Assembly (NCBI GenBank): GCA_019671135.1
Contig: JAHRHY010000001.1
Location: 4,092,001-4,156,000 of the forward strand
DNA length: 64,000 nucleotides
Direction of reading: 5' to 3'
Source of the DNA: Linnemannia hyalina
Taxonomy: Eukaryota > Mortierellomycota > Mortierellomycetes > Mortierellales > Mortierellaceae
The translations under genes and the position numbers were made by a program. Under the pieces are notes generated by a model that was not told the DNA's origin, made no database searches, and worked only from the letters and a program-made list of their open reading frames with translations. Of this stretch, positions 29,474 through 37,980 are shown piece by piece. How positions within the stretch are numbered: position 1 is the first letter of the stretch; every line of letters begins with the position of its first letter.

Positions 29474-30121
29474 TCAAGCCATACCAGAGTCCCTCATGTC
29501 GACAGTCTCAGCTTCCTTCGCCTTGACATTCTCTCTTTCTTCGATTCCAACCACAGACTCCACCTGTAAACTCGTTGTCATCGTAGTCGTTGTCATTGTA
29601 GTTGCGATCACAGATGTATCATCCCTCTCGACCATAACCGCTGCGTCTGCTCCAGGAGCATCGACCATGAGGATAGGATGTGGAGCAATCAAGATAGGCA
29701 CCGGGGGCGCGACAACAGGACCCTTCTCGCGTTTCTTGTACGGCCCTCTCTTCCCTCGCTTCTTAATCACCTTCCCCGTCTTCTTACTAACCATCGTCTC
29801 CATGCCATCCGCCAGCGCTGCCGTCGATGTCGTCGGTGCATGTGTCTCAATAGCAATATCCATCGCTCCACCCTCTCCCTCCTCTGCGCTTCCTCCTTTG
29901 TTAGCAGCACTAGCAGCAACATCTTTGGAAGAGGGAGGCCGGTCAGAGTGACGAGGTCGTCCAGGGATGGGTTTGGGTGCGAGGGTGCCTCGTTCCTGAT
30001 ATCGTTTAATAATCGCACGGACGGTCCTGTCGTTGACGGCCAGATCCAGTGCGATCTTGCGGCTCTTAAGTCCTGCCTTGTGCATCCCGATTATCTGTCC
30101 TTGTAGGAATGGGTCCAGCAT
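29474..30121 (-). CDS. Helix-turn-helix DNA-binding protein, Tc1-transposase-like N-terminus
   Basis: This intact 215-residue frame starts at the ATG at 30121. Residues 1-45 (MLDPFLQGQIIGMHKAGLKS, then RKIALDLAVNDRTVRAIIKRY) form a homeodomain-like HTH as in the N-terminus of Tc1/mariner transposases and Psq-type proteins. It is followed by a GRPR minor-groove hook (about 54-57). A second basic block, KKTGKVIKKRGKRGPYKKRE (about 113-132), resembles an AT-hook or nuclear localisation signal. The remainder is Ala/Thr/Met-rich and ends ETVDMRDSGMA. There is no DDE catalytic domain. It is either a domesticated transposase-derived regulator or a truncated transposase. The clean frame and long non-transposase tail favour a host gene acting in the nucleus. 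Confidence 0.55.
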   Translation of the reverse strand: MLDPFLQGQIIGMHKAGLKSRKIALDLAVNDRTVRAIIKRYQERGTLAPKPIPGRPRHSDRPPSSKDVAASAANKGGSAEEGEGGAMDIAIETHAPTTSTAALADGMETMVSKKTGKVIKKRGKRGPYKKREKGPVVAPPVPILIAPHPILMVDAPGADAAVMVERDDTSVIATTMTTTTMTTSLQVESVVGIEERENVKAKEAETVDMRDSGMA

Positions 30122-30583
30122 CTTTGTTGTCGTTATATTTTGGGGAGGTGTTCAAGGAGGAGGATGAGGGGAGAGGGGATGTTATGTGCGGGAAGATGCG
30201 AGAGAAATGGGAGAAAGAGGGAGAAAGAAGAAAAGACGAGAGAAAAAGTGGGAGATGGGAAATTTTTTATCAGGGGTGGGCAATTTGTTTTGATGGAGAC
30301 GCAGGATTCGCTGCAGTAGGAAGTTAGAATGATGACGAAAGCGATTCAGGCATTCCCATAGTCAGGAAAAAAAATGTTTATTTTTTCGTAGTTGCTATTG
30401 ATGACCTCGCCGCGTCGTTGAAGGAAAAAAAAATGCAGACAGTCAGGGCTACTTTCGTTCACTTACTTGTAAGAAAAGAAGAGGCAAGCAGCCTGCAGCA
30501 AAGAAGCGTACCAAGGCGAACGAAAAAAAGACGTGCCTTTCACTCCACCAACAGCTAAAAGTAAAGAAAACACAAAAAGAGAA
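30122..30583. other. Intergenic between HTH gene and tRNA-Phe
   Basis: Purine-rich on the plus strand up to about 30265, consistent with a pyrimidine-rich 5' leader of the minus-strand HTH gene. Beyond that it is AT-rich with A runs, and a stretch of five A at 30574-30578 is the Pol III terminator of the minus-strand tRNA. No LINE was seen on this downstream side of the tRNA. Confidence 0.45.
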
Positions 30584-30608
30584 TGCGACCTGTGTGGATT
30601 GAACACAC

Positions 30609-30649
<41 letters not shown>

Positions 30650-30656
30650 AGGTCGC
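30584..30656 (-). tRNA. tRNA-Phe (GAA)
   Basis: This is an intronless 73-nt tRNA on the minus strand. The acceptor stem GCGACCT pairs with AGGTCGC, the A box is TAGCTCAGTTGGG, and the anticodon stem TCAGA/TCTGA encloses loop CTGAAGA with anticodon GAA. The T-arm is TGTGTTCAATCCACA and the discriminator base is A. TTTTT follows 5 bases past the 3' end region (plus-strand A run at 30574-30578). A LINE copy starts 154 bp upstream of its 5' end, in divergent orientation. Confidence 0.95.
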
Positions 30657-30809
30657 TTAGAAACTTGATCTTCAAGCTCGATGATTTCTTAGATTCTCTG
30701 ACCTATATGAACTCACAATACAGCAATCGATCACGTGCATGCACGTGATATTTGCGCCACCAAAATCGGGTGGGAGGCTGGGCTGGGCCGTAAGGAAAAG
30801 ATGTCCATC

Positions 30810-32475
30810 TGGTGGATCTCACTCAGGACAACCCTCTGACAGTACAAGGACGAACGGACGGTCACGCATCCTCGGCTAAGGCCGAGCTCATGGGCTTATT
30901 AGCCACAGTCTTGTCAGCACCACCGGAACAGGACATTATGGTTAAGCTGGACAATCAGTCAGTGGTGGAACAGTATAGTCGCCTGGTGAAGAATCGTCGG
31001 GACACCTTACCGAGGAAGCGATTCAGGAGTACATATGCAGGTATCTGGGCGGTGCTTTGGCAGGTTGTGGAATCTCGGCCAGGCAGGGTCGAAGTGATGT
31101 GGGTCAAAGGACACAGCAACATCCATGGAAACGAGCTTGCGGATCAGGCGGCGAAGGTGGCAGCACAGAGTGGTTCGGTGCCCGTGATGGTGGATCTCAC
31201 TCAACAGACGGATATCACGGCCTTTGCACATTGTTACGGCGGGCTTGTTGAAATCGATCTACGTCAGCTCCTCAAACAACAATCGACAATCCGTCACCAT
31301 CAAGCCTGGACATCACAGAGACGGGTCAAGAGGGCGATCCCTGACATCGATGACGTGGAATGGAACTCGACCTTGGCGTATGTCCACGACAGACATGCAG
31401 TCTTCACTTTTTACAGCAACAGCAAGGACACCCATCAACGAACACATCACATCAAAAAGCTGCATGGAATGCTGCCCACTCTGAACTCCATGCAGGCTCG
31501 CAAGCCCAACCTGTACCCAACATGCGTATGCCGACGATGCGAGCTCGAGAAGGAGGATAACGATCATGTCTGGAAATGCCCCTTGGCAGCTGAGACCACC
31601 ACTGAGATCTAGAAGGAGGCCATGGGCAAGATTAATGAGTGGGGTGTGCAGGCGACAAACAGCTACAACGCAGCCAGAAAGCGGGAATACAAACGCGCGG
31701 TGGACAGCGGTCGTCAGGTACCAAGGCCAGTACCCATACACTGGTGGCCCCCTTCGGATGCGGATCATGTACGAGGATTTTCCTCCATCGGTGGAGCTCG
31801 AGCCGTGCACAGCGGTAGTCCAGCTCTCGATCGAGACGAGAAACCGATGTGGAATGTGTCGGATCTCCTCCGCGGCATCACCCCCTTGAGCATGTTGACT
31901 GAATGGTCCGCGGTCTTCCGAACCCCAATGTCCATCGCCAAGACAGTCCTTCACAAATTTGTTGGCTACCTGGAGGCGCAGGCCTCGGAGCTGATCTGGA
32001 AACCTCGGTGCTCCGCGACGATCGCGTGGGAACAAAGCCAGGGCATCTCTGCCAAGGACAAGACATCCAAGTACACAGGCCCCCGAGGTGACTGGAGTCA
32101 AGGATACGGTTACATCACGCACGATGGTTTCTGTCCGTGTGGCGCTTCGCTAGCCACACATTGTGAAGGAAGGTGCCCTGGGGCGACCAAGGACCCACGC
32201 GCTGCTGACGAGCGGTTGTTGGAGAGTTTGTTAGGAAGGAGGAGGTTGTCAATGATGGAGAGGATGGGAAGAATCCCCTTCATTCGTATCTAGTTTTATT
32301 TTCTTCCGTTTAAGCTGTGAAGAGCAGCGACAATTGTTGCGCAGAGCCAGGTTCTGGACCGGACTGCGACTGGTGGATGGTGCACTGAAGAGTTTGGTCT
32401 GTAGTCCCCTTTTACTTCCAAATAACTTCTCTATGCTGTTTGTCAGAGAAATAAAATTGTGTAGGAAAAAGAAAG
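30810..32475 (+). mobile_element. LINE copy 7, 5'-truncated, near tRNA-Phe
   Basis: This plus-strand copy starts abruptly in the RNase H N-terminal part ('tggtggatctcactcagg') and runs through the C-terminal domain and 3' UTR to 'aaattgtgtaggaaaaagaaag', a degraded poly-A. Several residues differ from copies 3, 4 and 6. No clean target-site duplication was recognised. The truncated 5' end faces the tRNA-Phe 5' end, the same geometry as clusters 1 and 2. Confidence 0.88.
30812..32293 (+). pseudogene. RNase H and C-terminal domain of LINE copy 7, with nonsense mutation
   Basis: The frame covers most of RNase H (KAELMGL, KLDNQSVV, WVKGHSNIHGNELADQAA), the zinc motif and the C-terminal domain. 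It lacks the first catalytic Asp (SDGS), which is upstream of the truncation. A TAG at 31610-31612 replaces the Trp codon of 'TTEIW' found in the other copies, splitting the frame into 30812-31612 and 31622-32293. This copy is defective in both truncation and nonsense mutation. Confidence 0.88.
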
Positions 32476-33208
32476 ACGGGCCGTTGTTCGAAAAAAAAAG
32501 GCTTGGTCGCCATTGATTAGGATTCGATTCAAGCTATCAAGGTAGTTATTGTTCTTTAAATGAAGGCTTGGTCGATTACTTCTCTCAGTGGAGCCCCTCA
32601 ATCGTTAAGGCGATGATTGATCAGTGTTAAACCGTCGCTGCTGAAAAAAGAAAAAGTAGTCAACTTGAAAAAATATACATGAGAATTGGGCGAAGTCTCA
32701 ATTAGCTGCAAAAAGTCAAAAGAGAGAGCTCATATCCACTTATTTTTCGAACAAGCTGAATAGATCGTTCCGTCGTCTGCATAGACCTGCAAGCGAAAAT
32801 AAAAAGAAGTGGGGTGCAGTAGCAAAAGAGAATAACTGAGCCCTTCGGATCTGCATTGCTTGAAATAAAAGGACAAATTGATGAAAAGAGGTCATCCGAA
32901 AAAAACTTCAGCATTATGACGTTTTGTGCCTGGATGAGCCTTGAGGAATGGGTGGAAAAAGTGAGGCAATTGAAACAAATAAAAATAAAAATGCGTCAAG
33001 AAACATGTGCTTTGCTAGTGCAAAGCGCACGTTGCTGATGACCCACGCAGAGAGGGGAATGGCACAATACGACAGGGGTGCAGACTGCAAAATCGAATCT
33101 TTTTAGTTTTTTTCCACGCTCTGTCTCAAGAAACTGTCTGCCATATCGACCATGTATGCTCACAATTCCAAGTAAAAGTAGAATAACAAAAAAATACAAA
33201 GTGATAAT
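32476..33208. other. Intergenic, nothing recognised
   Basis: AT-rich DNA between LINE copy 7 and the alpha-arrestin stop codon. It includes the presumed 3' UTR of the arrestin gene. Confidence 0.4.
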
Positions 33209-34726
33209 TTAATATGATACATGGTCATCGTGGACGACCTGGATATTAAAGCGGGCAATGGCATCCTCAGCCAACGACGACGACGATGGTGATGACGAAG
33301 ACGACGATGAAGAGGAAAACTCACTGTCTGCAGAAGGAATATGGGAATGACTATGACTATGATTAGGTCCAAGATGATGCGCATGCCGACACCTTGGGGA
33401 GGATCCTGTTTGCTGTTCGTCGCTGCTAGTGCTGCTGACGCTGTGGATAGAAAACGTCTCGACAGAATCGGTGGGTGAAGGAGAGACGACCTGTTCGTAA
33501 GCCGGGAGGTCCAATGTGTACTGAGGCGGGCATTGGTCGGCATCATAGAGCGGCAACGGTTGCATCGGGATCTCTGTGAGGAAAGTGGGCCGGTCGACGC
33601 TGGGTTCGCACCAATCCAGTCCCTCGCAAGTCGAGTTGTCGCACGAGGGGAGTGTCCTGATGGCAATGGGGAAATCAAAGTTATGACTGTCCGTCTTGAA
33701 AAAGAACCGCTCGTTCCAGATCGAGACCTGAACCGAATAAGTAATCTTCAACGCACTCGACGACTCTGTGGTGGGTGGGGTGATCTTGGGGATGGGTAGG
33801 ACCAGCGAGAGTTCGCCCTTGGGGATCGATTTCCGTTCGTAATGACAAATAGTCTCGTCCTCCTGGTAAAGGGTATCGTTGATCCTGGCCCGTATATGCC
33901 TCGTCAATGCAAACTGACACCGGTCGATCGCAGCTGCCGCGGTTAGACGGACATGGACTCGTCCTCCAGGGGTCAGATCCGGATGTGAAAGTAACAGAGC
34001 GGTGCCCATCTTGGGACACGATTCCTGAATGGGTCCATGTTCTACTCCTGTGGTCGACAGCGGCATGAAATGAATCGGCTTGGCCTTGGATTGCCATTTA
34101 GAAAGCCCATTAGGTCGTCGGTAGTAAGCCGTGAGAGTGTACTGGTTCTTGAGCCATGGGTGGTCAAAAGACGCTGGCAAGTTCTTGTCAGGCAACTGAA
34201 CCGTGAAGGGGAATATATGGTTTCCAGCAGGGAGTTGACCCCATTGATCCTCTGGCAGCGCTTCCCGGGATCCCCAGAGGGTCATGGCGACACTGAATAG
34301 CCGACGCATATGATGATCGAGGTGGTCCTGCTGTTTTGAAGACGGGTAGTTGGACTCGCCTCGGAAAACGATCTTGAGGGCGGGGAGGGTCATGGGCTTG
34401 TCGAGGGTGAGGTAGACCATTCCATGAATGAGATCACTTGGGTAGAAGATGGGACATGAGCCTTTGTAGTCGCCATTGTTTGCAATCTCGACCTTGAATA
34501 GTTTGGGCATGGGACTTGAGGTGACGGGAGACGACAGGTGTGAACTTGAGGAGGAGGATGTTGAGGGGTTGGAGGCGTGTCGATTTGAGGAGGAAGTAGT
34601 AGGGATGAGGGGAGAGGTTGATACGGCGAGGGTGTGGGGGTGCCTTGGGAGGGTGGGCATCTCAGAGTGGGAGGTATGGACGTTGGCGTGAGCGTGGGTA
34701 TGTGGGTGTGTGTGTATGTCTGTCAT
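33209..34726 (-). CDS. Alpha-arrestin (arrestin-related trafficking adaptor) with PPxY motif
   Basis: This 505-residue single-exon frame starts at the ATG at 34726 (MTDIHTHPHTHAHANVHTS). The upstream extension is a poly-Phe shadow of a T-rich leader. The first 70 residues are His/Ser/Thr-rich and disordered. An arrestin-like beta sandwich follows: 'SDLIHGMVYLTLDKP', 'ALKIVFRGESNY', 'GNHIFPFTVQLPDKNLPASF' and 'YTLTAYYRRP' (N-lobe), then 'GGRVHVRLTAAAAIDR', 'KGELSLVLPIP' and 'LKITYSVQVSI' (C-lobe). Near residue 400 is PPQY, a PY motif that binds WW domains of Rsp5/Nedd4-type ubiquitin ligases. The tail is Ser-rich. By family, it recruits the ligase to plasma-membrane transporters and drives their endocytosis. 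Length and layout fit fungal ART proteins. Confidence 0.85.
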   Translation of the reverse strand: MTDIHTHPHTHAHANVHTSHSEMPTLPRHPHTLAVSTSPLIPTTSSSNRHASNPSTSSSSSSHLSSPVTSSPMPKLFKVEIANNGDYKGSCPIFYPSDLIHGMVYLTLDKPMTLPALKIVFRGESNYPSSKQQDHLDHHMRRLFSVAMTLWGSREALPEDQWGQLPAGNHIFPFTVQLPDKNLPASFDHPWLKNQYTLTAYYRRPNGLSKWQSKAKPIHFMPLSTTGVEHGPIQESCPKMGTALLLSHPDLTPGGRVHVRLTAAAAIDRCQFALTRHIRARINDTLYQEDETICHYERKSIPKGELSLVLPIPKITPPTTESSSALKITYSVQVSIWNERFFFKTDSHNFDFPIAIRTLPSCDNSTCEGLDWCEPSVDRPTFLTEIPMQPLPLYDADQCPPQYTLDLPAYEQVVSPSPTDSVETFSIHSVSSTSSDEQQTGSSPRCRHAHHLGPNHSHSHSHIPSADSEFSSSSSSSSSPSSSSLAEDAIARFNIQVVHDDHVSY

Positions 34727-37700
34727 TGTTGGATGTATGATATCTGTATTATTAGGGGGTGTAGAAAAGGGTATCGACGTTAGAAAACGGTAGAGTGGAG
34801 TGGGAGGGGGTATGTAGAGAATAGAAGATGAAGAAAGAAAGAAAAGAAAACTGAAGAAGAAGAAGAAGAAGAAGAAGAAGTAGAAGAAGAAGTAGAAGAA
34901 GAAGGTGATGTAGTGGGTCAAAGGTTGTTTGTTTGTGTATGTGGGGGAAGAGGGGGAAAAAGTAATAATGAAAACTTTCTACAGTCAACAAAAGAAAAGG
35001 CGGAGTGGGAGAGTCTCCTTGTTGAGTCAACGACGAGGACAACGGTGACATCAGGGCAAAGGACACAATTACAAGACAGACGCAGCGACTGGAGCGGATG
35101 TCCATTTTAGAAGAAGGTAATGTATGACATGACTGGTCTGTCGCTTAGAGTTTGGCCCGGGGGACCATTACCAAACACAACTATGTGCGCTGAGGCCATG
35201 CGCCCATATTTTACTTTTTATTCCACTCGCTCGCTTGCTCGCCTCAATTTTACCCGCTCCTGGGGAAAGAGCGAGCTAGTGAGGGTGCCTGAAATCATAC
35301 TACAATAATTCTCTTCTCTCTTCACTTCCATATTTTCCCATGATCATAATGAGCTAATGAACCCCCCCCATGCGCGGCATTCATAGATGTAATATCATCA
35401 CATTATTGCCGTCTTTTCTTTTTCTGAAATGGGGATCCTTGATGATGCGGGGGATGCACTTTCTTTTTGTTTGGTCAATTGCCCAATGGACCAATGATGG
35501 GTCAAAGGGTCGATGGTCAATGCAAGGCAAGAGCAGCAGCAAGAACAAACCAAACGATTGTTAATTCCCTCCCTTGATGCCTTCATCGTATCATTTTCAA
35601 GGAAAAAAAGAAAGGACGCAAAAAGACCATCATCCATCCATCCACCCCTTTTTTCTTCAGCCCTTTGCTTGTTCTTGTTTTTGTGCTTGAAAATGAACAT
35701 CGACTTGAGCTTTTTGATCTGCGCGATTTCTTTTCCAGTTTATGTTGTGTGGTGATTACCCGAGGAGCTGAGAAGGTCCTTGTCCTTAAACCAAAAAAAA
35801 GTTTTCATGTACTGTTACTTTACTTTGTTGATGTTGCTGAGTGGAAGCGTCGGAGTGGAGAAAAAAAAAAGGAAAGACACAACAAACAAACAATAGCAAA
35901 ATGAGGATCATATGGCCTACTCCTGCTCGTTGTTCAATATTCTGGCTAGGTTCCCTCTCGCTCTTGCTAATGTTGGAGGTTGTTTCGTTGAGCAGGGACA
36001 GCCTGCATTGTTATCCGATGGATCATCAGTATCCGCTTTCATCGACCTACTCCTTCGTCCAAGTAAGAAAGAAGAGGCGAGAAAGGGGCAATAAAAAAAG
36101 TGTGGAGAAGACAAGAAAAAATTTGGCATAATGGCCCGTCCCCCCTCCCCGACTCGCCCAGGTCTGTCCATAGGATCAACAAACAAACAAATAAAACCAG
36201 TCGAGATTATTCGAGCAAAGATTATCGCCGCACGATTAAAAATAAAGGGCTTTCCCATCGGCTATTGAGATGGAGGCGTGAACAATCGGTTGGTTGGTAT
36301 TGGAGCAAAGAAGGATCATGGAGAAGTATGGAAGATTGAGAAAAGGGTGGAAAAGTCAACTTTGACTGGGTTTGATGCTTTCATTCGACTGGGAGGGTGT
36401 TTGTTATGCGAGTGGATGTGTGGAGGGAATTGGGTGGAGGGGTGAAGAAAATCCTCGAGCCTGGGCGACTTGAACCGTTCGTTCACTGTCGACTAATGCA
36501 AAAAAAGTGGGAGGGGGTGCAAGTGCCCACCCCAATGTTTTTTTTGTGGAGAAACAGAAATGGCACAGAGCCCTTCCTTCTTTTACTTTTAGTGTTTTTG
36601 TCTCTCGTTCCATTTGGTCACAAAACAACAAAAAGTGTGGGAGAAAAAATTATTATAACTGTAATGCGGGAAGGGGGAGGACAGGGGTGGAAAAAGAGAG
36701 AGAGACGGAGAAGATGAAAAGAAATGAGGAGGAGGGCGTGAGTAACTGAGGCAGTGACAAAGGCGTGGTTAGGATATTGTACCTTGTGCTTATGTGTGCT
36801 GGTTGTTTCGTGTTGCTGATCGTTTGTTGCTCGGATATCAAGGAATAAGAGGAGAGTTGTAGTTGGTCGAAAAGAGAGTGAAATGTTGTATGCAGTGGAA
36901 AAAACGGGAAGTGCAGTTTGACGTATTATATGGAGAAAACAAAGAAAGCAAGAAAAACAAAAAAGAAGACAGCGGCGCAAATAAGAATCGAGAGAAGCCA
37001 GACAGGGTTCTGTCTGCATTTGCCTCCTGACCCCGACGGCAGACCCGGTGACGCTACCCCCGCCGCCTTTTGGGCTTTGGGCATTAAAGTTCTCCCTTCT
37101 CGTTCTTCTTTCCTCCGAACAGCCAGTGGGGAGAAGGAGGGAGGAAAAGGAGGGAAGGAACAACCCTGGGAGAGTTTCCTAAACAAGGAGGCAAGTCTGT
37201 CTACTTTTCTTCTTCTCAGACGGTTGTGCATTGTGGTCGGTCATGTTTCTCCTCTTCTTTTTGAACCCTCGACTCGATTCAAGTCTGGTGTCTGACTTTT
37301 TGTAAAGGTTTTCTTTTAAGAGGCGGAGCGAGAACTTCGAGAGCGGAGGCTTCCTGAGAACAAAAAACGAAGGCAGAAAAAGATCGGAAAGTCAAGTATT
37401 AAAAAAAAAAAAGAAAGAGCAAAATGAAAGCTTTGGCTTCGCTCAGCCCAACCCACCTCTAGACACAGACACAGGGAAAGGAGAAAAAAAAAAAGCATGT
37501 TGACAATACTTTACTTTTTCTCACGCTCACGTAGGACGTATTATGGTTAGGAAAAGGGACCCGCGAAGAAGAGGGTTATGCTGCACGTCATACGACCTAG
37601 GGATGTCAATCATTCCGAGTCCGTTGTGGTCAGTCACCTTGTTTCAACATAACACAACACAACACTCTAAAACAATGCGCGCCAGTTTCTCTATGCATTG

Positions 37701-37980
37701 TTTCTCAAGTTACCGAACTCATCCCTTCCTTCCCCGCCCGTATCTTGGATTCCTTCTTTTGTTCTTTTCACACCTTCCATTGACCCTCCCCCCCTTATAG
37801 TATCCACTTTTTCACACCATTTTTCATGATCCATAATCCACATACGTTTATTTTTTGGTATTTGCTTCACTAGTTGTGCTGGTAAGTGTTTATGTTTAGA
37901 AAAAAAAAAAAAAAAGGCCGAAATAAAAATACAAGGGAGAGGTGCATAAAAAAACAAATCATAAAAAGCAAGAGTCTGCC
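34727..37980. other. 3.2-kb gene-poor intergenic region
   Basis: It holds the 5' leader and promoter of the arrestin gene, including a (GAA)n tract at 34853-34905 (TTC-rich on the gene strand), followed by low-complexity DNA with many A or T runs. A plus-strand frame at 35912-36064 (MAYSCSLFNILARFPLALAN...) ends at a GTAAGA donor-like site, but no second exon was found, so it is not called. No RNA genes or repeats were recognised. Confidence 0.45.
34853..34905. repeat. (GAA)n microsatellite
   Basis: Imperfect GAA repeats, interrupted by TAGAAG, lie about 125 bp upstream of the arrestin ATG. Probably part of its pyrimidine-rich leader when read on the gene strand. Confidence 0.85.

Noticed and set aside
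34727..34921. 65-codon N-terminal extension of the arrestin frame, rich in Phe
   Set aside because: It translates a T-rich leader; the ATG at 34726 starts a normal arrestin N-terminus.
35912..36064. Possible first exon (MAYSCSLFNILARFPLALAN...) ending at GTAAGA, faintly prohibitin-like
   Set aside because: The similarity fails after about 20 residues and no second exon was found.
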